Made by a program: the position numbers and the translations under genes. 64,000 nucleotides of DNA, from the NCBI GenBank assembly GCA_009829735.1, contig CM020619.1, positions 4,727,727 to 4,791,726 of the forward strand, given 5' to 3'. The notes beneath the pieces are model-generated. The model saw only the letters and a program-made list of their open reading frames with translations. It was not told the DNA's origin and ran no database searches. Positions 10,411-20,492 of this stretch are shown in pieces (positions within the stretch are counted from its first letter, which is position 1; every line of letters starts with the position of its first letter). Origin of the DNA: Pyropia yezoensis (Eukaryota > Rhodophyta > Bangiophyceae > Bangiales > Bangiaceae).

Positions 10411-11910
10411 TCACCACAACCGCCGACAGGCCGACGCGGCCGCCGCGGCCGCAAGGGCCGTCGACAGCGCCGCCCGTATCGCCCTGCTCTTGGCCGTCGC
10501 CGCGCGGCCGTCGCGGCGGTTCCGCAGGCGATGGCGGAGGGCCATCCGCAGCGACTGGGCGGCTTCGAGCTTCCGCAGCTGCCCCCGCGGGGGCAAGGGG
10601 CGCCGCCGCCGCAGCGACGCCATCTCTGCATGCGCCGTGGCAATGGTGGCGACGACGGTGGCAAGGCGGTGGCCGTCGGGGGAGGCGGCCCACGAGGCCA
10701 CGACCGCCGCGTGCGCCGCGTCGCCGGCGGCGTCTACGGCCGCCTCCCGGCGGGCGCCGTCGGGCAAGGTGCGCAGCGCGGCGCGGTGAGCCGCCTCGGT
10801 GGCCTCCCGTTCCTGCCGGGACGCCGCTTGGCGGCGCGCCGCCCCAGACTGGGCCGTCCCCGCCACCGCCGCCCCTGCGGCCGCCGCTGCTGCCTTGACC
10901 ACTCCCCTCGCCGCCGCCGCCGCCTTTGCCGTCGCAGCAGCGGCGGCAACCGCCGCAGTCGTCGCTGCTGCCGCCGCCGCCACCGCCGCCGCCGCCGCGG
11001 CCCTGCCCTGCGCGGCGGGCCCCGTCGTGGCCGGTGGGGCCACCCGCGCGGTAGTTGCAAACGCGCACGCCCAGGTGGAGGGCGGTGCAATGGCGGCCGC
11101 GTTGGGACCCACGCGGGGTGCCCCGACGGCGGCGGCCCTGCCACCCTGTGCCGGCTGGGGCAGCATCGCTCGCCGCGAATGGCCGTGCTTTGGCCGCTGG
11201 AGGGCTACACCGCCGCTGGCTGCTGCCGCCGCTGCTGCGGCGGCGGGGGCGACGGCGGCTGCGGCGGCGGCGGCGGCGGCAGCGGTTGCGGCGGTTGCCG
11301 CTGTCACCGCGGCGGCTGTCGGTGCCGTCGCTGCGCCAGCTGCAGGAAAACCGACGTCCACCGCCGCGGCGGGCGTGCCACCACTGGGCGCAGTGGGTGG
11401 GCCACGGCAGCCGCCGCCCGCTGCGCCTATATGTGCGCCTGCTGCGCCTGGAAGCACAGCAAGGGCGGCGGTCGCCGCGGCGGGCGAGGCCTCCACACTG
11501 GGGTGCTTGAACACGCGGTTGCGCTCGACGGTGGCGGCCACCGCCGTCGCCTCTTCCGCATCCCTTAATTCCTGGGACCGCTTGGAAGACTCCCCCGCCC
11601 GGCGGGGGCGTCCGCACAGCGGGGGCGGGGGTGAGTGCGCGCGCCGCAGGCCGTTGAGAAACTCGGGGGACAGGTCGACGCCGGGGAGGTCGGCCAGGCG
11701 GATGCAAAAATGCGGCGGCGGCGGCGACACACCGGCTTGGTCCACCCCCATCGAGTGCATCCGGTCGTCATGCCGGTCCTGATGTGCCGCGGCGTCGGCC
11801 GCTGCCACCATTGGCGCGCCGCGGTCGTCTATGTATGCGTCCGGGGAAAACAATTCAAACAACGATTCAGGCGCCGTAGGGCCCGGTGGCGACCCCGTTA
11901 CGTCCCCCAT
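10411..11910 (-). CDS. Ala-rich protein, paralog A of the MGD/TAPE-SLFE family (regulator-like, unknown function)
   Basis: 499 residues from ATG 11910. The N-terminus (MGDVTGSPPGPTAPESLFEL, then HSMGVDQAGV, CIRLADLPGVDLSPEFLNGL and SSKRSQELRDAEEATAVAAT) aligns block by block with the gene at 17262-18419, so both are real. The middle (about 140-350) is an Ala-rich linker. The C-terminus has ALRTLPDGARREAAVDAAGD and ASWAASPDG, matching the bHLH-like region of the paralog, but its basic residues are largely replaced by Ala/Glu. It ends in a basic Arg-rich tail (MALRHRLRNRRDGRAATAKS). The acidic N-terminus and basic tail suggest a nuclear protein. If it derives from a DNA-binding factor, this copy has probably lost or changed that activity. 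It has no introns. Confidence 0.65.
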   Translation of the reverse strand: MGDVTGSPPGPTAPESLFELFSPDAYIDDRGAPMVAAADAAAHQDRHDDRMHSMGVDQAGVSPPPPHFCIRLADLPGVDLSPEFLNGLRRAHSPPPPLCGRPRRAGESSKRSQELRDAEEATAVAATVERNRVFKHPSVEASPAAATAALAVLPGAAGAHIGAAGGGCRGPPTAPSGGTPAAAVDVGFPAAGAATAPTAAAVTAATAATAAAAAAAAAAVAPAAAAAAAAASGGVALQRPKHGHSRRAMLPQPAQGGRAAAVGAPRVGPNAAAIAPPSTWACAFATTARVAPPATTGPAAQGRAAAAAAVAAAAAATTAAVAAAAATAKAAAAARGVVKAAAAAAGAAVAGTAQSGAARRQAASRQEREATEAAHRAALRTLPDGARREAAVDAAGDAAHAAVVASWAASPDGHRLATVVATIATAHAEMASLRRRRPLPPRGQLRKLEAAQSLRMALRHRLRNRRDGRAATAKSRAIRAALSTALAAAAAASACRRLW

Positions 11911-13979
11911 GACGCACGTCTGCCACCCGCCCGACCGCGACGGTCAAGCCTGTCTCCCTACAGACGGAGTGAGGCAGTTAAGTGAAAGAGGCCGGGGGGC
12001 GAGGGGGCGGAGGGAGAGTGAAGGCGACGGTTGACTGGTGGTCGGCCGGCGCCGTCACACGCCGAGGCGGTGACGAAGGGCAATAGAGTGGGCGACGAGG
12101 CCGGACGGACCGCAACCGAGGGGAGGACGCCGCCAAAGACGACGAGTGGAGAACGGCAAAACAACGACAGGGGCGCCACTCGCCCAGGCGCCAGCCAGGA
12201 GAAACAGCCAGCCTTGGGCGCGCGACGGTGGCACCCAACCGGCGACTATTCAAGGATGGGAAAACCGGCAGCGACGACTGGCATCGGGCAGAAAAGTAGG
12301 ACCGCCGGATGACACGGGGGGACCGTCACAATGGCTCAGGCACAGCGATGGGCCGGGAGAGACGCCGGCCGGCGGCCGCAGTGGTAGGGAGGTGGGGGCG
12401 AACGGGCGGGCGCCCCGGGGAGCGTAAGCTGGGGGGGGCAGTAAGGTGGGTGGGGGGATGGGGGTCGGTTGCGGGGCGAGGCCGAGGCCGAGGGATGAAG
12501 GGGGGCAAAGGGGGTGGGAGGGAGCGACAGAGCGACGGCGGACGCCGGGCAACGGCTCCGGTGCCCTGGCAGGGGCACAGGCGCGGGGCGGGCAGCGGCC
12601 GCCGGTGCGCTAGCGCACCGGCGGCCCCGGACCGGGGCGAGGGGGGGGGCGACGGGGGGGAGAGAGCGCTGTTCCCGTCAGAAGGACAGTATGCCAGGGT
12701 GGGGAGGGCGGAGGCGAAGGCGATGAGGGGGTGGGTTTGGGGAAGGGGGAGGGAGCAGCGCCGGCGCAGGGGAGTGGGAAGGGGCGCTGTTGGCACTTTC
12801 CTCGGTGCTGCACCACCGCGCTGCTGCGACGGGTCGTGTGGGCGAAGAGGCCGGCCTTTTGCACGGCGGTGTGACATGTAGGCCTGATGCTGTCCAGGGA
12901 GGGGGCCGCCGGGGAGAGGCGGGGGCTGTCCTTGGTGCTGCTGTGGGGGGTCCAATGGGGGGGGGGGGGGGAGCGTAGCCAGCCGCACAGCCTGCATATG
13001 GGGGCTGTCGTTGCTCAACAGGTGCCCCCGACGCGCGGCTCTCGATGATGATCGCGCCCATCGGGGGCCAACCAGCTGCAGGCTGTCCACCTACTTAGCA
13101 AACGGGCCGATGGGTGGACCACACATCCAAATAGAAGGACAGACCCCTGACCCTGCGCACGCGACTCGACCCTGCGCAGGTGACTGTCCTGGGCTTCAGA
13201 CCCACGGGCTGCCCACAGGCATCTCCCATAAAAGTGGTGAGAGGCGTCGAGTAGGGGGGGGGGTGCTTTGTCCTCTTGGTCGCAGCTGGCTGTGACGGTG
13301 TTCTGGCCCCCGCCCCAGAGGTCTCTTGTCAAAGCAAGACACGAAGCGCAGGCCCAATCTTCGTTGCCTTGATGGCGGGTGGCAACGGCGTCACCAGCGG
13401 TGCCAACGCGTGCGTCGCCAGCCAGGGGGTGGTGGATACGCCAGAGGCGGCGCAGACGAAAGGAGGGGGGCAGGGGCGGCGGCAGAGGTGCGTGGGCGGG
13501 GAGGAACGGCGTTTCGGTGGGGGGGTGGAGAGGAGGGAGGGAACGTCGGGAAGCATGTCCATTCAACGCCGCCACCGTCGAGACGGAAGCGACAGCGGCG
13601 CCCAGCTGCAGCCAGCGAGCAGCCAACAGGGGAACGATAGCACGAGGCGGCGTGGGCGGGCCCTCGGTCTGGCGCTTGACCAGTGCTGCTTTATTGTTTG
13701 CCGAATATGTACATACATATGGCCGGCCCAGAGGGACACCCCCAGACCCGCTTTGGCGCGCGGTGGCCCCGCGGCGGTGGCAGGCGCTTCCCCCTCCCCA
13801 CCCCCTCGCGGGGCTTGGCCATGCCTGGCCACCGCTGGCCACGCAGCACTAGAGCTCCGGCGTGGTGCCCCTCCGCCCTCCCTCGCCACCGGCCGGCGAC
13901 GCCGCCGCCGCGCGGGGCTGCACCAGCTGAGATGCACCTGTGCGCGGGGGCGCGCCTCCACATCAACCCTCGCGCCCCC
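11911..13979. other. Upstream region of paralog A; intergenic
   Basis: No gene recognised. About 11911-12190 resembles the upstream flank of the other paralog (18420-18680): the order GCCACCCGC(C/T)CGACC, GTCACAC and GAGGCGG is shared. The duplication therefore included 5' sequence. A strong palindrome lies at 12597-12626. Long frames on both strands are low complexity. Confidence 0.5.
12561..12626. repeat. Two adjacent hairpins, including a perfect 30-bp palindrome
   Basis: 12561-12578 is GTGCCC-TGGCAG-GGGCAC, a 6-bp stem with a 6-base loop. 12597-12626 is a perfect 30-base palindrome centred on GCTAGC (GCCGGTGCGCTAGCGCACCG at its core). They lie about 650-720 bases upstream of the paralog A start. 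Confidence 0.85.
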
Positions 13980-14018
13980 CCCGCGGCGGGCGGCACGCGG
14001 CACGGTCCCACAGAGGGC

Positions 14019-14290
14019 CTACCCGCCGGCCTCACCGCCAGCTGGCCGCCGCGGCCGCCGTGGCCTCAAGGGGCATCTGCAGTGCCGCCCAGATCGCCTT
14101 GTGCTTGGCCGCCAGCGCTGAGCCGTGGCGGCGGCTACGCAGGCGGTCGCGGGCGGCCTTACGCAGCACCGGCGCGGCGTAGAGGCCCGCAACAGATCCC
14201 CCGCGGGGAGGGGGCGGCAACACCGTAGAACTGCCATCTCCTTTCTCGCCGCGGTTATGTCGGCGACCAGCTTGCGCAGGAGGCTGCCGT
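14019..14290 (-). pseudogene. Remnant of the paralog A C-terminal module at the 3' end of a broken vWA gene
   Basis: Two overlapping minus frames together resemble the last ~85 residues of paralog A. LRKLVADITAARKEMAVLR matches ATVVATIATAHAEMASLR, and then, in a shifted frame, LRKAARDRLRSRRHGSALAA and AIWAALQMPLEATAAAAA match the basic tail and its Ala end. The 3' flank (13985-14030, GGCACGCGGCACGGTCCCAC) is also shared with both paralogs. It sits directly after the vWA coding remnants, so it is either a partial duplicate of the paralog or a shared C-terminal module on a different gene. Confidence 0.55.
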
Positions 14291-15345
14291 GTGGGGGGTG
14301 TGGATGGCGGTGTCGTCGACCCGGATCACGCACGGGCTGACCGTCCCCGCCGACGTGCGGGCAACGCGGACGGCCAGGCGGACCAGCAGGGGCACTTCCC
14401 ACAAGGTGGTATTGGGACGGCACCGCCGCAATTTGGCTGGCCCAGCACCTCGCCGTGGCGGTCGCCGCCGCCGCGCGCCACGGCCGGGTCGCTGAGGAGC
14501 GCCAGGAAGCCGTCCCGCCGCTCCCCGTACGCGTCTGCGTCGACAAGGCCCTTCCACGCCGCCGCCGCCGCGTGGTGCTTGACCTCCATAGTGCCAATGG
14601 ACAGCGGCTGGGCCATGGCGCCGCAGGAGAGGCCCGTCAGGGAGTGGCCGTCGGCCAGCCGCCGCAGCTCCCCGCGGAGGGCGGCGAGCGTGTGCCGGCC
14701 GCGGGCGGCGGCCCTTCGGTGCCGTCGGCGTCGTTGGCGGGGGCGACGAGCCCCAGGCGTACCGTCTGGGTGTGCCGGGCAGCAGGTACACCACCCTCTC
14801 AGACAGGTGGTCGGTGGGGGCCCCCCACGGGGTGGCCCGCGCCACCGGCACCGGCAGCCGCACCGTCGGGCGCCGTCCACCACCGTCAGCGGCGGCATCG
14901 ACGGGCCGCCGCCGTGCAGCGCCGTGCGGATGCGCATGGCGAGGGCAGTGGGAAAGGCGGCGCCAATGCCGAGGGCGGTCAGCTCCAGCACCGCCCCCGC
15001 GGCGCCCACCACCCCCCGCGCGGCGGCGGTGGCGGCGTCGAGCCCCGCGTCGGCGCCGTGGCCGTCTGTCACGAGGATGACAAGGAAGCGGCGGGCGCCG
15101 CGGGCCACCAGCGTGGCCAGGTGGGTGGTGAGGACCGCGCGCGGTCAGGTCGGTGCCGTAGCCGGTGGGCGCGCCCGCCGCGTGCACAGGCGGCCAGGGT
15201 GGGGGCCAGTGGGGACGTCCGTCCGCATGGCGCCGGCGGTGGCCCACTTGAGGACGTGCGCACGCCGCCGGCCGCGACGGCGGGCCAGACGGGGCCCATG
15301 GAGCCCCTCGCGTCGACGAGGAAGAGGAGGTGCGTGGCGGGCGGG
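14255..15345 (-). pseudogene. Broken von Willebrand factor A-domain gene
   Basis: Reading leftward, vWA pieces appear in changing frames: HLLFLVDARGSMGPVWPAVA (near 15340-15280; the MIDAS DxSxS has Arg in the middle position), VLKWATAGAMRTDVP, GYGTDLTAR, then ARRFLVILVTDGHGADAGLD (near 15110-15040; the second MIDAS Asp) through LELTALGIGAAFPTALAMRI. After the fold come RLPVPVARATPWGAPTDHLS, LAALRGELRRLADGHSLTGL with WKGLVDADAYGERRDGFLAL, and WEVPLLVRLAVRVARTSAGT with VSPCVIRVDDTAI. At least six frame changes are needed. All the pieces follow one order, so this was one gene. It is now a pseudogene, or the assembly carries many small indels in this GC-rich stretch. The vWA identity is firm. The partner and role are unknown. 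Confidence 0.65.
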
Positions 15346-17261
15346 GGGGGCGGCTGCGAATGGCGCTCGCCCTTGTGGCCGCCGCCAAGGCCGGTGGCGG
15401 GCCGCGGGGGCCGGACCGACGGGCAGGGGCAGCAGGGGGGCAGGGCGGGGAGGGGGAGGGAGAGGGGGGGGGAGCAAGTGGGAGGAAGGGTGAGGCGGAG
15501 GCGGGACAGGGCGGGACGGGGGGGGGGCGGGGGGGGGCGGGGGCGTGGGGTTACGAAGGGCCGTGGGAGGCTGGCGTCCTCGCGGTAGGCAAGTCGGGGG
15601 GAATGGAGGGGAAGGCCAGGGGGGGGGGGAGGGGAAAGAAGGGAGCGGGTGCAGCGGCGGGTGGGCGGCGCCGTCTCTGACAGGGGGGGGGCACGGGCAG
15701 CAGCGGCAGGCGGCGGTGGTGGGCTGGCCCCCCCCCTCCACATGTGTGGGGCTGTTGCCATTCGCCGCCTCCCCCCCCCCTATGGCCAGAGCCGGCGGCG
15801 CGCTGTCCCGCGCCCGCCCGCGTGGGACAACAGAGACGGGGGTGGGGAGCACGCGCCGCACGCGGCGCGGCCGCGGGGGGGGGGAGAGGGGCAGACGCTG
15901 CCGCCGCCGCCCGACCCGCCCGCGGCAGGAGCCGCCCAACCCCCCCCCCCCCGCCCCTCCGCCTCCTCCCCACTGCAGGGACGGGGCGCCGCCACGGGGG
16001 CCGCCGCGTCCCCCGCGGCGCCGCGGGGGGCCACCGTGGCCACCGTCGCCGCGCCGCGCAGCCGTGGGGGGGGATTGCTGGGGGAAGGCAATCGGGGGGG
16101 GGGGGGGGGGGGTTGGTGGGCGGGTGGGAGGCGCCCCTGACCAGGCCGCGCTGTCACCCCCCTCCTCACCCCCCCACCCCACTGCGGCGTGTCGAGGGCA
16201 CCCGCACGCTCTGGACTCCGTGGCGTCGGGACATTACGCCGGGACCATTTTTAACGGAGCCACAGTGCCAAAAGCGGGGGGGACGCACGCACGCTCATGG
16301 CGACGCTACAGCAACTCTCATGATGATGGCGGGGGGTGTGCCCGCGGTGGTCGCGGACGCCACAGCCCGCTGTGGCCGACGCGGCGACCAGGGCGGCCCG
16401 CCGTCGGGCCGGGGTGAGCGGCAACGCCACGCGCGTCCAACCGCCGACAGGCAGCGTGGCCGGCGGCGGCGGCGGGCCCCAGGGCTGGGCGCCAGCAGAG
16501 CACCGCGGTGCGGTCCACCCGCTCGGCGCCCAGGATGGGGGTGGGTGACCGCAACGGACGGGGCGGTCGCGGCGTGCACAGGGGGCGTCGGTGGGGGGGG
16601 CCCCGGGCGGGCGCCAGCCACGGCCCGCAGGGATGGCCCGTCGTCACCGCCCCCGCCGCCAGCCGCGCCGGCGGCAGCGGCGGCGCCACCCCCTCCGCGG
16701 CGGCCGCGTCGGCCGTCGGCGCACCGGCAGCGGGCCGTCGGCGCACCGGCAGCGGGCCGTCGGCGCACCGGCAGCGGGCCGTCGGCGCACCGGCAGCGGG
16801 CCGTCGGCGCACCGGCAGCGGGCCGTCGGCTCAACGGCAGCGGGCTGTCGGCTCAACGGCAGCGGCCGGTTGGCTCAACGGCAGCGGTGGCGGGGTGGCC
16901 AAGCCGACGGACGCTGCCGCGCGCGGCGGATGCCCGCCCCGCTGCTTGCGTACCGCGCCCCAGACGCTCCCATCGGGGGCGCCGCCACCTCCCCGTACAC
17001 CGGCAGAAGAGCTCCCACTGGGCCCAGGGGGTGTAGCCTCCCCCTGGGCCCCCCACAAGGGATGGCATCTGCCTGCGGGGCGCGGACCAACGCGCGTCGG
17101 GGGGCGTAGCGGCGGCCACCGCCCTCGTCGGCGACGCGGCCGCTCTGGACAGCTGCACCGGTGGACACGCTTCTGCGCGCGGGAGGCGCGCCTCCGCCTC
17201 GACCCCCCCCCTGCGGCGGGCGGCGCGCGGAACGGTCCCACAGAGAGGATGCGCGCCAGCC
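15346..17261. other. GC-rich intergenic region
   Basis: No complete gene seen. It contains G runs near 15400-15680 and 16091-16112, a 22-bp minisatellite (16711-16886), and, from about 17048, the 3' flank of the minus-strand gene at 17262. That flank shares CCCCACAAGGGATG and CTGCCTGCGGGGC with the flank of paralog A near 10199-10231. A minus-strand stretch near 16560-16430 (ILGAERVDRTAVLCWRPALG) looks protein-like but cannot be extended. Confidence 0.5.
16711..16886. repeat. 22-bp minisatellite, 8 copies
   Basis: Eight head-to-tail copies of a 22-base unit with core GGCGCACCGGCAGCGGGCC. The first five are identical or nearly so. The last three carry GGCTCAACGGCAGCGG instead, so the array has two sub-blocks. 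A unit length not divisible by three argues against coding. Confidence 0.9.
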
Positions 17262-18419
17262 TCACGGCCGGCTGGCCGCCGCGGCCGCCGCGTCCTTCGC
17301 CTCATCAATGGCCTTCGCCAGCCCCGTTTCGATTGCCTTTTTCTTCTCCGCTCGGGCTCGAGTGTTACGGAGGCTACGCCGGCGCGCCTTCTCTTTCTCG
17401 GGCATGGTGTCATCGCGGATGCAGTCGGGGGAGGCGTCCCACGAGGCCTTGGCCGCCGCCAGCACCTTCTCAGCGGCCTTATACACATCTGCCACCTTCT
17501 TGGGCCCGTCGGGGAAGGCGCGCAGCTTGGTGCAGAGGTCCTCCATTCTTTTGTTCCACTCCGCCCGGCATTTCCTTTGGCGATCCATCTGCGACAGGGC
17601 CGTCTTCTCCTTCGCCGCCCCTGTGGCCGCCGCTGCAGCCCCCACACTTTGCCCCACTACCGGCGCTGCCGCTGTCGCCGCCGCCGCCCGGGCCCCGCCC
17701 AGCGCGACGTGGCCCGCCGCGTCGCGTGGGACCACCCGCGCGGTCGCCGCCGCAGGGCCCGCCCGGGGGCGGCGCAGCGGCGTGTCAGCCGCGTTGGCGG
17801 TTGCCACTGCAGCCGTGGGGTCTGCCGTGGCAGCCGCGCCATCGGCAGAAGGAGAGGGAACAACCGCCGCCGCGCGCGCGCCACGGCGGCGGGCACCGAC
17901 AAAACGGCGGCGGCCACCCACCACGCGCGCAGGGGCGGCCGCTGCGCCGGCATGCGCGGTGGGGGCGGCCGACGCCGCGGCGGGCACGGCATCAAAAGCG
18001 AAAACCGTATTGACGAGATCGTGCTCGACGGTGACGGCGACTGCCGTCGCCTCTTCCGAATGCCACATGTGCCTGGACCGCTTGGAGGAGCCCCTCGCCG
18101 GGGGGGGGACACCGCACAACGGGGGCGGCGATGGCGACGGCGACTCGGCACGCAGGAGGTAGGCGATAGACTCGTGGCTCAGCTCGATGCCGGGGAGGTC
18201 TACCGCGCTGATGCAGAACGACGGCGTCGGCGACGAGTCACGGGTTTCGTCCAGCCCCATCGTGTGCATCTGTTCATCATAACCGTCCCATGGCGCAACA
18301 GTGCCGTCGTCCGCCACCATGAGCACACCATGATAGTCTTTGTACGTCTCAGGCGAATAAAAGTCAAACAACGGCTCAGGCGCGGTACGGCCCGGCGGGG
18401 GCCGCGGAGCGTCACCCAT
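17262..18419 (-). CDS. Ala-rich protein, paralog C of the MGD/TAPE-SLFE family, with bHLH-like segment
   Basis: 385 residues from ATG 18419 (MGDAPRPPPGRTAPEPLFDF). The frame is open for 21 more codons upstream, but this ATG matches the paralog's start. The N-terminus is acidic and aromatic (FDFYSPETYKDYHG, WDGYDEQMHTMGLDE), like an activation domain. Conserved blocks SFCISAVDLPGIELSHESIA and SSKRSRHMWHSEEATAVAVT follow, then an Ala-rich linker. Residues about 278-325 read as basic region-helix-loop-helix: RQRKCRAEWNKRMEDLCTKL, loop RAFPDGPKK, helix VADVYKAAEKVLAAAKA. A Lys/Arg-rich tail (KEKARRRSLRNTRARAEKKK) follows. This suggests a nuclear DNA-binding protein. The bHLH call rests on spacing of basic and hydrophobic residues only and is tentative. 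It has no introns. Confidence 0.65.
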   Translation of the reverse strand: MGDAPRPPPGRTAPEPLFDFYSPETYKDYHGVLMVADDGTVAPWDGYDEQMHTMGLDETRDSSPTPSFCISAVDLPGIELSHESIAYLLRAESPSPSPPPLCGVPPPARGSSKRSRHMWHSEEATAVAVTVEHDLVNTVFAFDAVPAAASAAPTAHAGAAAAPARVVGGRRRFVGARRRGARAAAVVPSPSADGAAATADPTAAVATANAADTPLRRPRAGPAAATARVVPRDAAGHVALGGARAAAATAAAPVVGQSVGAAAAATGAAKEKTALSQMDRQRKCRAEWNKRMEDLCTKLRAFPDGPKKVADVYKAAEKVLAAAKASWDASPDCIRDDTMPEKEKARRRSLRNTRARAEKKKAIETGLAKAIDEAKDAAAAAASRP

Positions 18420-19689
18420 CGCGAGCGCCTGCCACCCGCTCGACCACAGCAGCCACGTCTCCCGGCAAAAGGAGTGAAGCAAGCAAAAGGGGGGGCGAAG
18501 GGGGGGGTGAAGGGGTGGGTTGATTTGCGGTTGGCGCCCGTGTCACACCCAGAGGCGGCGACGGCCGCTGCGGTGGTGGGCCAGAACGCCAGGCGGACGG
18601 CAATCGAGGTGACGACGCCTCCAGTGGCGGCAGGAAGAAGGGCGGCAAAACGACGATGCGGACGCCTCCGGCCGAGGTAGCAGCTGGGAGAAACAGCAGC
18701 CGTGGGAGTAACGGTGGCCCCCCGACAGGCGTCTGCAGGCTGGGAGAACGACTGGCCCCGACGACTGGCCACGGGCAGAAGAAGGAGGATGGCTGACCAA
18801 CAAAGGGCAGCTGCCGGCCCTGCCGACCCAGGCACAGGGCGAGGCTGGGGAAGAAGCCAGTAGGGCCGGGTCGGGGGAGAAGCCAGCGGCCAAAGCGTGA
18901 GGAGGGCGAGAGCGGGCGAGCGGGCGAAAAAGAGAAGCGCAATCGGGGGCAGAGGCTATAGAGGGCAGGGAGGCAAGGGGTGGTTAGAGGACGAGAGGGA
19001 GGGCAAGGGATGGAGGAGGGCGGGGGGTAAGGGGATGGTTGGAAAACGAGCAGCAAGAGGGCGAAGGGCGGAGGGGGGGGGCGGGGGGGGGGGGGGGGGG
19101 GGGGGTCGCCCGACGCGCAAGCCCTGAAGGCCGGTGGACAAGGAGGAGCGGTTAGGACAGGGGCCAGCGCTACCGCGGTCGTGTGTAGGCAGGGGTGCGG
19201 GGGGCGCGGAGGCAGCGGCGCTGTGCGGATTAGAAAGGAGAAGGGGGAGGGAGCAGCGTCGCCGAAAGAGGGAGCGGGGAAGGCGTAGTCGCCTTGGTCT
19301 TGGTCGCACACGCACCGCTACGGCGCGAGGTCGGGCGGGGGGCCTGCCAGTCTTCGCTCGAGTCGCAGTGGGTCGTGACAACAGGCCTTAGAAGAGCCAT
19401 CTGGGAAGGGGTGGACGAAGCAGGGTGGCCTGGCATGCCACCGGGGTACTGTACTGTACAGTACACACCCAGTTTAAAAGCGGTCATCAGGATCTGCCGC
19501 CCTCCTCTCTGATTGGCTGACAAAAGTGCCATCCCCCCCTCAGCGCTCTCCCTGAGACGTGTACTTGTAAGTGTATCCCGTAAGCGGCTCCCATTGGTCG
19601 CCCATGTGACGGCGCAGCGTACACGTACAGCCAGTGGCCAATATCGTTTGTCCACTTTACAGCTGAAAATCCAAGAATTAGCTTGTCAC
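18420..19689. other. Upstream region of paralog C; intergenic
   Basis: No gene recognised. The first ~260 bases resemble the upstream flank of paralog A. A long G run lies near 19085-19105. Composition falls from very GC-rich to near balanced after about 19400, which marks the start of transposon-derived DNA. Around 19449-19467 is a GTACTGTACTGTACAGTACA-like palindromic stretch. Confidence 0.5.
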
Positions 19690-19699
19690 GATCTGCACC

Positions 19700-20319
19700 A
19701 GGCCTGTTCAAGGGTATCTGGCCAAGGGTTCTACGCATGTATCAAATCAAGGGTATACACGATACACATGGCGGAATTCCGTTCAGAGGGCATATACTCT
19801 CTTTGGTGGGAAGTGGGTATCCAAGAGTATCTGTGATCCACTTTCCTAGATCCCCAAGGGTATTAAGAAAGTGCACAATAAAATACCAATGTGCCCACTG
19901 ACAACATTAACTTGCGTAGTTACCCCAACATTGTACTGTTATGACCCAGAGGAGTACAAAGAACGCCGTTGTCTCTCATGATGCAAGGCTTCTGACTGGC
20001 TGCAGGCGTCAGATTGCGCACTGCTCATCGGAAACGGCTGGCTCGATGCGTTCCACTGTGGTTTTTTCACGATACTCCCGTCTTCTTTGATGAAGTCAGT
20101 CGTCCTTAAGGGTATCAATACACTCGGATGGTCCGTGCTTAGTCATACGTACGCCTAATCTGGAGCAAGGGTATATACCCTTGGCCAATACGCTGGTGTT
20201 TCCCTCCCCGCTTCGTACACTTGGCTCAGCCACGGTCCACTGTCAGCTTCATACACTCCGTGACGTGAGACCCTCCGATACGATACACATGGCGAAATCT
20301 GATACCCTTGAACAGCCCT
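19700..20319. mobile_element. 620-bp non-autonomous TIR element with 10-bp target duplication
   Basis: The left end AGGCCTGTTCAAGGGTATC (19700-19718) and the inverted right end (20301-20319; inverted reading AGGGCTGTTCAAGGGTATC) match at 18 of 19 positions. The element is flanked by identical 10-bp direct repeats GATCTGCACC at 19690-19699 and 20320-20329, the mark of transposition. The interior has several AAGGGTAT motifs, including the palindrome CAAGGGTATATACCCTTG near 20166-20183, and no coding region. A 9-10 bp duplication fits Mutator-like or related superfamilies, but the ends do not identify the class for me. Confidence 0.9.
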
Positions 20320-20492
20320 GATCTGCACCCTGCCCAGGCGCGATGGGTGCGGAGCCAGCGCCTGCGACTTGCTAGAATCCGATGGCACCCCTCTCCCCCC
20401 GCCCCCCCCCATCCTCAACACCACCAACCATTAACGAGACAACCACCCTCGCATGCACTAGCCAACAAGACAGCGAGGCCTACTCCATCTGA

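Noticed and set aside
10195-11568. Plus-strand 457-codon frame opposite paralog A
   Set aside because: The minus-strand frame is supported by a paralog; the plus frame is an Arg/Gly-rich shadow.
16711-16886. CRISPR-like or coding repeat
   Set aside because: Head-to-tail 22-mers without spacers and a unit not divisible by three; a plain minisatellite.
20155-20427. Small minus-strand ORF inside the TIR element
   Set aside because: It crosses the element boundary at 20319 and has no family resemblance.
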